The notes beneath the pieces are model-generated. The model saw only the letters and a list, made by a program, of their open reading frames with translations. It was not told the DNA's origin and searched no databases. Both the position numbers and the translations under genes were made by a program. DNA of 64,000 nucleotides, taken from positions 792,269-856,268 of the forward strand of contig NZ_JAKWBN010000001.1 in the NCBI RefSeq assembly GCF_022511585.1, given 5' to 3'. Shown here one piece after another: positions 8,172 to 17,212 of this stretch; the stretch's first letter is position 1; each line of letters opens with the position of its first letter. The DNA comes from Shimazuella soli (GTDB taxonomy: Bacteria > Bacillota > Bacilli > Thermoactinomycetales > Thermoactinomycetaceae).

Positions 8172-9965
8172 TTATAACAATTCTTCTAACTCATCCAAGT
8201 AACCTTCGTATACATCAAATGCGGAGCGGATGGGGTCAGGTTTGGTCATATCCACACCTGCTCGTTGCAGGACTTCGATCGGACCTGCGGAACTACCAGA
8301 CGACAAGAATGTCAGATAGCGGTCCACTGCAGGTTTGCCCTCTTCTAAGATTTGTTTGGCAAGTGCAGTAGCTGCACTCGTACCTGTTGCGTACTGATAG
8401 ACATAGAAATCATAGTAGAAATGAGGGATTCGGGACCACTCTAAGCCGATTTGTTCATCTACGATGATGTCAGTGCCGAAGTATTTTTGATTTAGTTCAT
8501 AGTAGATTTTGGTCAATGTTTCAGCAGTCAATGCTTCGCCATTTTGAGCAAGTTGGTGGATGATAAGTTCAAACTCAGCGAACATCGTTTGGCGGAAGAC
8601 TGTTCCACGGAATTTATCTACTTGATGATTTAACAGGTAGAGCCGGTCGTTTCGGTCTTTTGTAGTCTGAAGTAAGTAGTCTCCTAAAATAGCCTCATTA
8701 CAAGTAGACGCTACTTCTGCAACAAAGATAGAATAATCACCGTAAACATAAGGTTGTGTTTTCCGTGTGTAATAACTGTGCATGGAGTGTCCCAATTCAT
8801 GCGCAAGGGTAAACATGTTATCCATACTGTCTTGCCAGTTTAACAACACAAATGGGTTTGTACCATAGGTACCAAAAGAATATGCGCCACTGCGTTTTCC
8901 TTGATTCTCATATACATCGATCCAGCCATCACGAAAAGCTTGATGCAAGGTATCACTATACTCTTTTCCTAGTGGAGAAAGCCCAGTAATGACGATGTCT
9001 TTTGCTTCATCATAAGTGATCTTTTTTGGTGTGTGCTGGATAAATGGAGTATAGAGATCATACATATGAAGCTCTTTCACACCCATTGCTTTTTTTCGCA
9101 GTTTGATATAGCGGTGCAGCAAAGGTAAGTTTTCATGGACGATCGCGATTAATTGATCGTACACTTTTTCTGGAATATTGTAACCGCTGAGTGATCGCTG
9201 ACGAGCAGAATCATAGTGACGCAAGCGAGCGAGGAGATTGTGTTTCTTCACATGTGAAGAAAGGGTACTTGCAAATGTATTTTTTAACCCGCCATAGGTC
9301 TCATAGATCGCATGAAAGGTATCTTTACGAACACGAGCATCCGTGTTTTCCAAGAGTTGAATCATCCGGCCATGAGTGATCTCGATTTCTTCTCCATTCT
9401 CATCTTTGATGGTAGGGAACTTGATATCGGCATTATTGAGTAAGCCATATGTATTCCGTGACGCACCTAACACTTCACTAGCTTCTGCAAGCAGAGCTTC
9501 TTCTTTGGAAGATAATACATGTGGACGGAAACGGTCTAATTCTTCCAGTTCATAACTGTATAGTTGTAATTTTGGCTCGGTTTGTAAAAATTTCTGTATC
9601 GTATTTGCAGGTATGGCCAATATTTCTGGACGCATATAAGAAAGTGCACTGCCTGCTTCTGTCGTCAAGCTGGTAGCACGATCGTTGTATGCTTGATAAT
9701 GGGAATTTGTCGTGTCTTGGTCATAACGCATACGGGCATACACAAATAGTTTGCCGATGCGCTGGGATAATTCATCTCGAGTGGAGAGTGCTTGATAAAA
9801 CGTAGAAGCGGAGTCTGCAAGTTTGCCTTCAAACTGCCGCAAATTTGGAATCAATTTCTTTACAGCAGCAAATTCTGCTTCCCATGCATCATCAGTAGGG
9901 AAAATCGTTTCTAGTTTCCACTGGTATGCTTTGTCTTGTTCAGAACGTAATGGTAATTTGGACAT
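8172..9965 (-). CDS. pepF: oligoendopeptidase F (M3B)
   Basis: 597 residues, the usual PepF length. The zinc metalloprotease signature LAHELGHSMHSYY gives the HExxH His pair and catalytic Glu, and the downstream EVASTCNEAILGDYLL supplies the third zinc ligand Glu. The N-terminal helical domain and the C-terminal PFDVYEGY-type ending fit M3B. It is a cytosolic enzyme that cleaves medium-length peptides. The start is ATG at 9965 with AGGAGG 8 bases upstream; a TTG one codon earlier is less well placed. It is monocistronic. Confidence 0.95.
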   Translation of the reverse strand: MSKLPLRSEQDKAYQWKLETIFPTDDAWEAEFAAVKKLIPNLRQFEGKLADSASTFYQALSTRDELSQRIGKLFVYARMRYDQDTTNSHYQAYNDRATSLTTEAGSALSYMRPEILAIPANTIQKFLQTEPKLQLYSYELEELDRFRPHVLSSKEEALLAEASEVLGASRNTYGLLNNADIKFPTIKDENGEEIEITHGRMIQLLENTDARVRKDTFHAIYETYGGLKNTFASTLSSHVKKHNLLARLRHYDSARQRSLSGYNIPEKVYDQLIAIVHENLPLLHRYIKLRKKAMGVKELHMYDLYTPFIQHTPKKITYDEAKDIVITGLSPLGKEYSDTLHQAFRDGWIDVYENQGKRSGAYSFGTYGTNPFVLLNWQDSMDNMFTLAHELGHSMHSYYTRKTQPYVYGDYSIFVAEVASTCNEAILGDYLLQTTKDRNDRLYLLNHQVDKFRGTVFRQTMFAEFELIIHQLAQNGEALTAETLTKIYYELNQKYFGTDIIVDEQIGLEWSRIPHFYYDFYVYQYATGTSAATALAKQILEEGKPAVDRYLTFLSSGSSAGPIEVLQRAGVDMTKPDPIRSAFDVYEGYLDELEELL

Positions 9966-10119
9966 CAAAGGGGTCCTCCTAAGGGGTGAATATATGGTAC
10001 ATTTACTTTATTTATTATAGCTCAACTGAGCAGCAGGGAACACATAAAAGCGACTCTATAAATAGGTCGCCTTCAATATCTATGGGTAAGCCATTCTTTT
10101 TTCGGTGCCGCACGGACGA

Positions 10120-10134
10120 CACCTGAAACAGGTG
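10120..10134. repeat. hairpin downstream of the GC-shifted small gene
   Basis: Perfect arms CACCTG and CAGGTG around AAA in a GC-rich stretch (about 10100-10160), 3' of the minus-strand gene that ends at 10157. No T tract follows on the minus strand. It may serve as a GC-type terminator. Confidence 0.35.
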
Positions 10135-10156
10135 CCGCCAGTGCAGCTGACGAAAG

Positions 10157-10450
10157 TCAATCGTTCAACATTTTGATGATCTTGCTTCCCATGATCTTCG
10201 CTTTCGCCTTGTTTTTGCCCCACTTGAGGAACTTAGGCAAGATCTTGGCGAAGAAGTAATAGAAGCCGACGAGACGTATCGCCCAACCATCAGTCAGCCA
10301 GTGAAAGGCTATGTCGAACCATGTCAGGACAGGGAAGTTCCAGAGAGTGAGGATGATTTTCTCCACTCCCCAGCTTTCAGGAAGTTGATCCAGCAGCCAC
10401 ATGATCAAGGAACCAAGTGCGTTCCCGAAGCTGCTGTAGTCAATCTTCAT
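10157..10450 (-). CDS. small membrane protein of unknown function, GC-shifted
   Basis: 97 residues, with AAGGAGATC just before the ATG. It contains hydrophobic, Trp-rich segments (SLIMWLLDQLP, LTLWNFPVLTWFDIAFHW, LVGFYYFFAKIL) and a strongly basic tail (KFLKWGKNKAKAKIMG). The coding sequence and its 3' flank are visibly more GC-rich and use more C/G-ending codons than pepF and accB on either side. A single foreign gene is likely. No family is recognised; an amphipathic or membrane-active role is only a guess. Confidence 0.55.
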   Translation of the reverse strand: MKIDYSSFGNALGSLIMWLLDQLPESWGVEKIILTLWNFPVLTWFDIAFHWLTDGWAIRLVGFYYFFAKILPKFLKWGKNKAKAKIMGSKIIKMLND

Positions 10451-10636
10451 GCTGATCTCCTTCCACGAACTTTCGTTACTTCTATCTTAAGATAGGGAAT
10501 GGATAAAAGTAAATGTTAAAAATAAATAATTTTATAGAAATCTTTAATACTCACGCCTTTTGGAGATCACACTAGCCTTTTGCCACAAAAATGGATATGA
10601 TAAGGACGTAATGTTTTCAAGGAGGAAAAAGGCACA

Positions 10637-11131
10637 ATGACATTAAAAATGCATGAAATACGTGAACTTATTCGTTTAATTGATGAATCTTCTATTGATG
10701 AATTTGAGCTTGAAAAAGATGGAGAGAAAGTAGCGATCAAGAAAGCGAAAGCGGAAGTGATCACCCAGCAAGTGACCGCACCTGCTCCTTTTGTTCCGCA
10801 AGCAGCTCCACAAGCTGTTGCCCCAGCACAAGTAGCAGAGACAGCGCTACCTGCTGCATCTACCCCTGCTGAGGAATCAACAGACAGCAACTTACATAAA
10901 ATTGTTTCACCAATGGTAGGGACGTTTTATCGTGCGTCTTCTCCAGATGCTGATCCATATGTTAAAGAAGGAGATACCATCAATAGCAATACAGTAGTTT
11001 GTATTGTGGAAGCAATGAAGTTGATGAATGAGCTGGAAGCAGAAGTAAGTGGTACCATTGAGAAAGTACTAGTGGAGAATGGACAGCTAGTTGAGTATGG
11101 TCAACCCCTATTTCTCGTGAAACCTTCTTAG
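10637..11131 (+). CDS. accB: acetyl-CoA carboxylase biotin carboxyl carrier protein
   Basis: 164 residues. An N-terminal helical region ([19 protein letters not shown]) is typical of BCCP. An Ala/Pro-rich flexible linker follows, then the biotinyl domain with VEAMKLMNE, whose Lys at about 128 is biotinylated. It is part of acetyl-CoA carboxylase for malonyl-CoA and fatty acid synthesis. CAAGGAGG precedes the ATG. accC follows 14 bases later in the same operon. Confidence 0.96.
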   Translation: MTLKMHEIRELIRLIDESSIDEFELEKDGEKVAIKKAKAEVITQQVTAPAPFVPQAAPQAVAPAQVAETALPAASTPAEESTDSNLHKIVSPMVGTFYRASSPDADPYVKEGDTINSNTVVCIVEAMKLMNELEAEVSGTIEKVLVENGQLVEYGQPLFLVKPS

Positions 11132-11145
11132 GGAAGGAGGAGACA

Positions 11146-12507
11146 ATGATGTTTAAAAAAGTATTAGTAGCCAATCGTGGAGAGATTGCAGTTCGAATTA
11201 TTCGGGCATGCCGTGAACTTGGGATTGCGACTGTTGCGATCTATTCTGAAGCAGATCGAGAAGCCCTCCATGTTACCCTTGCAGATGAAGCATATTGTGT
11301 CGGTCCAGCTATGTCCCGTGACAGCTATCTGAACATGACCAATATTATGAGTGCGGCAACATTGTTAGAAGTTGATGCGATTCATCCAGGTTACGGATTT
11401 TTGGCAGAAAACGCTGCTTTTGCAGAGTTATGTGCGAGCTGTAATATTACCTTTATCGGCCCGTCTCCAGAAGCGATTGTGAAAATGGGAGACAAAACCA
11501 CTGCACGTGAAACGATGATGGAAAGCGGTGTACCAGTTGTTCCAGGTACAGAAGGTGTCATCGAAGATATCCAAGTAGCATTAGAGACAGCCAAAGAGAT
11601 CGGTTTTCCTGTTATCGTCAAAGCGACAGCTGGCGGTGGCGGTAAAGGAATGCGTGTTGTGCACAGCGAAGAAGAATTAGTGAATGCAGTTAATCTCGCG
11701 CAAAAAGAAGCAGAAGCTAATTTTGGAAATCCCGGTGTATACTTGGAGAAATTCCTTGTGGAACCCAGGCATATTGAGATTCAAGTCTTAGCCGACAATC
11801 ATGGCAATGTCATTCATCTTGGAGAACGAGATTGTTCGATCCAACGGCGTTACCAAAAATTGATCGAGGAAGCTCCATCTCCTGCTATTTCTCCCGAAAT
11901 AAGAGAAAAGATGGGTCAGGCAGCGATCGCAGCAGCAAAATCAGTGAATTACTCCGGTGCAGGTACCATTGAATTTCTATTTGATCGTGACCAAAATTTT
12001 TACTTTATGGAGATGAATACACGAATTCAAGTAGAACACCCTGTTACAGAGTTAATTACTGGTGTAGACTTAGTAAAAGAGCAAATTTTAGTTGCAGCAG
12101 GGCATCCATTATCTGTGACTCAAGAAGATATCCAAATCAATGGTTGGGCTATCGAATGTCGTATTAATGCGGAACGGCCAGAGAAAAACTTTATTCCTTC
12201 TCCTGGGACGATACAATTTTATCTGCCTCCTGGCGGAACAGGCGTGCGAGTTGATAGCGCATGTTATCCGGGGTATACTATTACCCCCTACTACGATTCA
12301 ATGGTTGCAAAATTGATCGTTTGGGGTAAAGATCGAAATGAAGCTGTGGCGAGAATGAGCCGAGCACTTACTGAATTTGCTATTCAGGGAGTGCATACCA
12401 CCATTCCTTTCCATATCAAAATGATGTCTCAACCTAACTTTGTAGAGGGAGATTTTCATATTCAGTTTTTGGAAGGGATAAACTTGTTCGAAGAAGGTGA
12501 AATATGA
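11146..12507 (+). CDS. accC: acetyl-CoA carboxylase biotin carboxylase subunit
   Basis: 453 residues. N-terminal biotin carboxylase domain ([23 protein letters not shown]), ATP-grasp glycine loop GGGGKGMR, the [12 protein letters not shown] segment, and the C-terminal domain with [14 protein letters not shown]. It carboxylates biotin on AccB using ATP and bicarbonate. AAGGAGGAGACA precedes the start; an ATG one codon later is equally possible. The stop overlaps the next gene's ATG, so translation is probably coupled. It may also serve the carboxyltransferase at 41.7 kb, since no second biotin carboxylase is in the window. Confidence 0.97.
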   Translation: MMFKKVLVANRGEIAVRIIRACRELGIATVAIYSEADREALHVTLADEAYCVGPAMSRDSYLNMTNIMSAATLLEVDAIHPGYGFLAENAAFAELCASCNITFIGPSPEAIVKMGDKTTARETMMESGVPVVPGTEGVIEDIQVALETAKEIGFPVIVKATAGGGGKGMRVVHSEEELVNAVNLAQKEAEANFGNPGVYLEKFLVEPRHIEIQVLADNHGNVIHLGERDCSIQRRYQKLIEEAPSPAISPEIREKMGQAAIAAAKSVNYSGAGTIEFLFDRDQNFYFMEMNTRIQVEHPVTELITGVDLVKEQILVAAGHPLSVTQEDIQINGWAIECRINAERPEKNFIPSPGTIQFYLPPGGTGVRVDSACYPGYTITPYYDSMVAKLIVWGKDRNEAVARMSRALTEFAIQGVHTTIPFHIKMMSQPNFVEGDFHIQFLEGINLFEEGEI

Positions 12508-12896
12508 TGGAACGTGTAGGGCCTTTAGGAAAAGTGGAGATTGCACCAGAAGTGCTTGAAATAATTGCTGGAATGGCGGCTTCCAAAGTGGAAGGTGTCA
12601 GTGGCATGAAAGGTGGAGTAGTCGGGGATATCAACCAACTACTCGGACGCAAAAACTTACGACAAGGTATTCAAGTAGCTTTAAACGAGCAAACTGCAAT
12701 TCAAGTATCGATTATTGTTGAATATGGATACCATATTCCTAACGTTGGTCAAGAAGTACAAGAGCAAGTGAAATCGGCGATTGAAGCGATGACAGGTATT
12801 GTTGTGGATCAAGTTATCGTGCAAGTAGAAGGAATTCGTGTTCCGCAACCTGAGAAAACGAAAGAGAAGCAAGAGAAGCCAAATCGTTTAAAATAA
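12504..12896 (+). CDS. yqhY: Asp23/Gls24 family protein (YqhY type)
   Basis: 130 residues. The Asp23 pattern is clear: an early [20 protein letters not shown], then a beta-rich middle ([33 protein letters not shown]) and a Lys/Glu-rich tail. YqhY proteins are encoded next to accBC and are linked to control of acetyl-CoA carboxylase activity in Bacillus. Its ATG overlaps the accC stop by 4 bases. Confidence 0.9.
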   Translation: MMERVGPLGKVEIAPEVLEIIAGMAASKVEGVSGMKGGVVGDINQLLGRKNLRQGIQVALNEQTAIQVSIIVEYGYHIPNVGQEVQEQVKSAIEAMTGIVVDQVIVQVEGIRVPQPEKTKEKQEKPNRLK

Positions 12897-12955
12897 GTAT
12901 CGTTATGCAAAAAAGTGTTGGTTCTTTTGTACTATAAAAGATTGTCATAAAGATA

Positions 12956-12982
12956 CCGAGCCTTTTGGCTCGGGATTTTTTT
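12956..12982 (+). terminator. intrinsic terminator immediately before nusB
   Basis: Arms CCGAGCC and GGCTCGG around TTTT, then GATTTTTTT. The T tract runs straight into the nusB ribosome binding site (GGAGGTG at 12984), leaving only 15 bases between hairpin run-off and the nusB ATG. It either ends the acc operon or acts as an attenuator for nusB. Confidence 0.85.
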
Positions 12983-12997
12983 GGAGGTGAAAGACCT

Positions 12998-13405
12998 ATG
13001 AGTCGTCGGTTAGTTCGTGAGCTTGTTATTCAACGTCAATACCAACAATTAGTACACCCCGAAGATCAAGGGGATATCTTTGCACCAAATGAAGCAAAGC
13101 TTTCGGCTGAAGATAAAAGTTACTATGAGATCGTGCGAAATGGATTAGCAACACATTTGGAAGAGATCGACCCTTACATCCGTCGATATGTAAAAAGCGG
13201 ATGGTCACTCGATCGTCTTTCTATCGTTGACCGAGCAGTTCTCCGCTTGGCAGTTTATGAGCTGCTCTATCAAAAGGATATCCCATCCAAAGTCGTTGTC
13301 AATGAAGCAGTTGATTTGGCAAAAGCTTTTAGTGGAGAAGAAGCTGGGCGTTTTGTTAATGGTATTCTTGGCAAGATAATCGCCGAGTTACAGGTGAAGA
13401 AATAA
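12998..13405 (+). CDS. nusB: transcription antitermination factor NusB
   Basis: 135 residues. All-helical NusB domain: SRRLVRELVIQRQYQQL at the start, DRLSIVDRAVLRLAVYELLY in the middle, and VVNEAVDLAKAFSGEEAGRFVNGIL at the end. It binds boxA RNA with S10 (NusE) in rRNA antitermination. The chosen ATG has GGAGGTG at good spacing; an upstream in-frame start would lie in the terminator T tract and is unlikely. The 3' end overlaps the convergent endoQ gene by 50 bases. Confidence 0.95.
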   Translation: MSRRLVRELVIQRQYQQLVHPEDQGDIFAPNEAKLSAEDKSYYEIVRNGLATHLEEIDPYIRRYVKSGWSLDRLSIVDRAVLRLAVYELLYQKDIPSKVVVNEAVDLAKAFSGEEAGRFVNGILGKIIAELQVKK

Positions 13406-14555
13406 CTTTTCCATATGTTCCGCCTCCCCCTTTTTCTACTATTAAGTTATTTTTACGGGCTCGATCGATATAATTTGCTAATGTTTCATTTGTTACCTTA
13501 GCAATTTCCTCAATCGGAGCATGATGCAAAATATTCATTTCTGACCCAAAATGCGATATAAGCTTGGAAATAGTCTTGTTTCCAACTTTCGGGATAAAAT
13601 CTAAAGGTATTTGGTGAATATAGGATGGACGGTTGTTGGGAGATGTAGAAGGTTGATCTTTTATCATGGCAATACGATCTTTTACTCCTGTTACTTCTTT
13701 GATGCTGCCGCAGGCGGGACAAGTCTGTTTCGCTTTCTCTTTTTGAAGTTCACAGACCAAGCAAAAAGTTTGATAATATTTTCCTAGTCGTGGATTTAGT
13801 CCATAATTGGCAACAATTTTTCTGTCTCTCTTTTGTTTGAGCACATGCGTAAACTCTTGGAAACTAGGTTCTTCTACCAAAAATTCATTGTACTCTCTTC
13901 CGATTTTTGGTAAGGAATGAGCATCAGAATTTGTTAAAAAGGGCAGTGTTGCTAACTCACTGATCTGATCTGCCATATAGGTATCTGCACTCAGTCCTAA
14001 TTCAACTGCGTCTAGTAAGGATATATCCAATAGGTTTCGGATTGAAGTTGTCGCACTTCCATATAGACTTTTAAATGGAGTAAAAATATGTGCAGGTACT
14101 ACTAAACCTTGCAAGCTTTTTACTTTCTTCATAAAAGCCAATACAGGTTGATAGAGCCGCTGGGTGCTAAGTTGGACGTTTTTCATATGCAGTTGCAGCC
14201 ATGCTGTAAACTGTTTGATTGCCTCTAGAGTCGGAAAATAAGCCAACATGTGAAAAGGTCCAGTATTTGGTTCCCTGCATTCTACTTCGACCCCTAACAA
14301 ACAGACAGTATTTTGATATATTATCCCGCCATTTGGATGTTCTTGATAAATACCTTGGGTAATGCCAGCTTGGATCTCTTCTTGAACAGGTGGAGAATGT
14401 GCATCAATGATACCAATCATAGATAAACCTTTATTTCCACTGGCCTCTTGTACGACATGGTGAAATGTCATATTACGGGCAGCAGTTATTTTTACAGGTA
14501 AATTGCTTTCAGTTCTTCCTAGGTGGATATGAAGGTCAGCAAATATCCGGTTCAT
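13356..14555 (-). CDS. endonuclease Q family protein (PHP domain)
   Basis: 399 residues. The N-terminal PHP motif FADLHIHLGRT, later GIIDAHSPPVQEE and LTNSDAHSL supply the metal-binding His/Asp set. A zinc-binding motif (CLVCELQ..TCPACGS) and a helix-hairpin-helix-like C-terminus (IPKVGNKTISKLISHFGSEM) follow. This domain order matches EndoQ, which nicks DNA 5' to deaminated bases such as uracil, hypoxanthine and xanthine. It is inserted convergently between nusB and folD, which are adjacent in B. subtilis. The last 16 or so codons overlap nusB. Confidence 0.85.
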   Translation of the reverse strand: MNRIFADLHIHLGRTESNLPVKITAARNMTFHHVVQEASGNKGLSMIGIIDAHSPPVQEEIQAGITQGIYQEHPNGGIIYQNTVCLLGVEVECREPNTGPFHMLAYFPTLEAIKQFTAWLQLHMKNVQLSTQRLYQPVLAFMKKVKSLQGLVVPAHIFTPFKSLYGSATTSIRNLLDISLLDAVELGLSADTYMADQISELATLPFLTNSDAHSLPKIGREYNEFLVEEPSFQEFTHVLKQKRDRKIVANYGLNPRLGKYYQTFCLVCELQKEKAKQTCPACGSIKEVTGVKDRIAMIKDQPSTSPNNRPSYIHQIPLDFIPKVGNKTISKLISHFGSEMNILHHAPIEEIAKVTNETLANYIDRARKNNLIVEKGGGGTYGKVISSPVTRRLSCQEYH

Positions 14556-14616
14556 CTTCTACTCCTCCTAGCTAAATAGTTACACGTTTTCCAAACAAAT
14601 GGTAAACTATAGATAT

Positions 14617-14717
14617 TATTCTACTTAAACAAAAATAGATACAAAATTCCCTGTGAAGACATGCATATCGAGCGTTTAACATGAAAGGTTAGTGGATTTG
14701 CTCATATGGAATTATTA
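14617..14717 (+). other. conserved non-coding element, copy 1 (before folD)
   Basis: A stretch with CTACTTAAACAAAAATAGAT, GAAGACATGCATATCGAGCG and GGATTTGCTCATATGGA-ATTA occurs in the same order as in the element at 31087-31240. Outer blocks can partly pair (CAAA with TTTG). It ends about 20 bases before folD. It does not match the ZTP or THF riboswitch consensus I know. It may be a structured leader or a dispersed repeat. Confidence 0.6.
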
Positions 14718-14737
14718 TATAAAGAGGTGGAACGAGA

Positions 14738-15586
14738 ATGCCAGCAAAAATTATTAGCGGAAAACAAATAGCAGCAGATATTCGTCAAGAGTTAAAAGCA
14801 GAAGTAAGTGAGTTGAGGAGAAATCAGATTTTTCCTAAATTAGTAGTCGTTTTAGTAGGAAATCACCCTGCATCTGAATCTTATGTAAAAGGGAAAATCC
14901 GTGCTGCCGAAGAGATTGGCATGGAGTCTGTCTTGATTCGTTTAGAAGATACAATCAGTGAACAAGAACTATTGGATAAAGTAGATGAGTTGAACAAAGA
15001 TACTACCGTTCATGGGATATTGGTACAACTTCCGTTGCCAAAACAAATTTCAGAGCAGCGCATCATTGAAGCTATCGCTGCGGAAAAAGATGTGGATGGT
15101 TTCCACCCAGAAAGTGTTGGCCGGATGGTGATAGGATTAGAAACCTTTTTGTCTTGTACACCACAGGGAATCATCGAGTTACTTCAAAGATCTGATGTGC
15201 CAATTCAGGGAAAACATGCTGTCGTAGTAGGCAGAAGTAATATTGTAGGAAAACCTGTTGCCTTGCTGTTATTGCAAAAAGATGCAACAGTGACCATTTG
15301 TCACTCCAAAACAAGCGATTTAGCAGCTATTACAAAACAAGCAGATATTTTGATCGCTGCAGTGGGACGTGCAGAAATGATCACACGTGATCATGTAAAA
15401 CCTGGTGCAGTTGTTATTGACGTGGGGGTAAATCGTACAGAAAAAGGATTAGTTGGGGATGTAAAGTTTGATGAAGTAAGTGAAATTGCATCTGCGATTA
15501 CACCAGTTCCAGGTGGAGTGGGCCCTATGACGATTACCATGTTAATGGCGAACACGATTGAATCTGCAAAAAGGCATGCACGATAA
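14738..15586 (+). CDS. folD: bifunctional methylenetetrahydrofolate dehydrogenase/cyclohydrolase
   Basis: 282 residues, full length. Signatures include VGNHPASESYVKGKIRAAEEIG (catalytic Tyr and Lys), HGILVQLPLP, DVDGFHPESVGRM, and the NADP-binding VVVGRSNIVGKPVALLL with PVPGGVGPMTITML near the end. It interconverts methylene-, methenyl- and 10-formyl-tetrahydrofolate in the cytosol. AGAGGTGG precedes the ATG. The stop overlaps the xseA start by one base. Confidence 0.97.
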   Translation: MPAKIISGKQIAADIRQELKAEVSELRRNQIFPKLVVVLVGNHPASESYVKGKIRAAEEIGMESVLIRLEDTISEQELLDKVDELNKDTTVHGILVQLPLPKQISEQRIIEAIAAEKDVDGFHPESVGRMVIGLETFLSCTPQGIIELLQRSDVPIQGKHAVVVGRSNIVGKPVALLLLQKDATVTICHSKTSDLAAITKQADILIAAVGRAEMITRDHVKPGAVVIDVGVNRTEKGLVGDVKFDEVSEIASAITPVPGGVGPMTITMLMANTIESAKRHAR

Positions 15587-16929
15587 TGGCCAAAGAGGTA
15601 TGGACGGTACGTCAGTTAGTAGCCCATCTTACCTCACTTGTTACAAAAGATCCAAAGTCGCAGTCCCTTCGGGTTGAAGGTGAAATTTCTAACTTTACTC
15701 ATCATGCAAGTGGGCACATGTACTTTACTTTAAAAGATGAATCAGCAAGAATGCGAGTTGTCTTTTTTGCCCGGTTTGCAAGATATTTGTTATTTAAACC
15801 GAAAAATGGAGATAGAGTTACGATTCGTGGACAGCTCGATGTATATGATCGTGATGGACAAGTGCAGATTCGGGCCTTGGAAATGCGAAACAGTGGTCAA
15901 GGAGATTTATTTACTCGGTTTCAATCTCTCAAAGAACAGCTGGAGAAAGAAGGGGTTTTTCAGCGTGAAAAACTTCCTCTGCCTTCTCATCCAAAGCGGA
16001 TTGGCTTAATTACATCTCCATACGGAGCGGCTGTCAGAGATATAATCACTACTTTGCAACGCCGATATCCACAAGCAAATGTTTTACTCTATCCTGTACA
16101 AGTTCAGGGCGATGTGGCAGCTTGGGAAATTTCTCAAGCTATTGAAGAAATGAATCGACGGGTTGAAGTGGATGTGCTGATTGTTGGGCGTGGTGGAGGC
16201 TCGATAGAGGAATTATGGGCTTTCAATGAGGAAATGGTCGTAAGGAGTATTGCTAATTCCACCATCCCGATTATTTCTGCCGTTGGTCATGAAACAGATA
16301 CGACACTCAGTGATTTTGCAGCAGATGTACGGGCTGCTACTCCAACTGCAGCAGCAGAGTTAGCTGTACCAAATCAGGAAGACTTAAAGATGAGATTTTC
16401 CTCTCTTGCTTCGAGATTAGCTCTGCTACCTAAAAAACTGCTAGATTCTCGTCGTACTGAGGTTAATCGATTAATAGAACGACCGATTTTCCAGCATCCC
16501 AATCGTAGATTGATCCCTCACCAAGAGAAATTTCAATACTTGACAAAGCGTTTGAACCAAGGATTAGCAGCAAATTATTCGAGAGAGGAACGAAGATTAG
16601 AACGATTTATTCACCAACTGGAGTCTCGCCAGCCTCGAACACAAGTTACAAATGCTAAGGCTAAGTTGGAACGAATATCCAGGGAGAAAGACTTTCTGTT
16701 CCAGCAATCACTGGAACAAAAAGAAAAGCAGTTTGAAAGACTGGTTACACGCTTAGAATCTGTAAGCCCTCTTGCTGTAATGAAACGGGGATATTCATTA
16801 GTATATCGTTTATCTGGAAATAAGTTAGTTACCTCTGCTGAACAAGTGAACCCTGGCGATTTAATAGATGTACAACTCGCAGAAGGGAAATTAAAGTGTC
16901 AAGTATGGAAGAAGGAGGAAGAAACGTGA
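15586..16929 (+). CDS. xseA: exodeoxyribonuclease VII large subunit
   Basis: 447 residues. N-terminal OB-fold (LRVEGEISNFTHHASGHMYFTLKDE), catalytic domain with the DVLIVGRGGGSIEELWAFNEE motif and SAVGHETDTTLSDFAADVRAATPTAAAE, then a long coiled coil and a C-terminal MKRGYSLVY segment. With XseB it degrades single-stranded DNA. Translation is probably coupled to folD (TAATG overlap) and to xseB. Confidence 0.97.
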   Translation: MAKEVWTVRQLVAHLTSLVTKDPKSQSLRVEGEISNFTHHASGHMYFTLKDESARMRVVFFARFARYLLFKPKNGDRVTIRGQLDVYDRDGQVQIRALEMRNSGQGDLFTRFQSLKEQLEKEGVFQREKLPLPSHPKRIGLITSPYGAAVRDIITTLQRRYPQANVLLYPVQVQGDVAAWEISQAIEEMNRRVEVDVLIVGRGGGSIEELWAFNEEMVVRSIANSTIPIISAVGHETDTTLSDFAADVRAATPTAAAELAVPNQEDLKMRFSSLASRLALLPKKLLDSRRTEVNRLIERPIFQHPNRRLIPHQEKFQYLTKRLNQGLAANYSREERRLERFIHQLESRQPRTQVTNAKAKLERISREKDFLFQQSLEQKEKQFERLVTRLESVSPLAVMKRGYSLVYRLSGNKLVTSAEQVNPGDLIDVQLAEGKLKCQVWKKEEET

Positions 16930-17162
16930 GCGATTTAACTTTTGAACAAGCAATGGAGCGATTGGAAGAAGTTGTAGCCCGATTGGAACATGGTGATATC
17001 CCTTTGGAAGAGGCGATTAAGCTATATGGAGAAGGTACAAAGTTAGCAGGCATGTGTCGCAAGAAATTGGATTGGGCAGAGCAGCAAGTGGAAATATTGG
17101 TAGAAGAGAACGGTGAATGGACGAAAAGGCCATTTCAGCCTATTCGAGAAGAAAACACATAA
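16926..17162 (+). CDS. xseB: exodeoxyribonuclease VII small subunit
   Basis: 78 residues from GTG at 16926, which follows GAAGGAGGA. Two helices carry the XseB pattern: LTFEQAMERLEEVVARLEHGDIPLEEAIKLYGEG then CRKKLDWAEQQVEIL. An in-frame ATG at 16896 would lengthen it by 10 residues and is less well supported. It overlaps the xseA stop by 4 bases. Confidence 0.93.
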   Translation: MSDLTFEQAMERLEEVVARLEHGDIPLEEAIKLYGEGTKLAGMCRKKLDWAEQQVEILVEENGEWTKRPFQPIREENT

Positions 17163-17212
17163 AATGAGTAAGTGAAGATGTTTTTTGAATGATGCGGTGA
17201 GGAAGGAAGATT

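Noticed and set aside
13356-13405. Frameshift or misassembly at the nusB/endoQ overlap
   Set aside because: Both reading frames are full length and end with ordinary stops; a 50-base convergent overlap is sufficient explanation.
14617-14717. ZTP (pfl) or THF riboswitch before folD
   Set aside because: Neither conserved core (for ZTP, the CCGCCUGGGC-type block) is present, and the same element precedes ptb.
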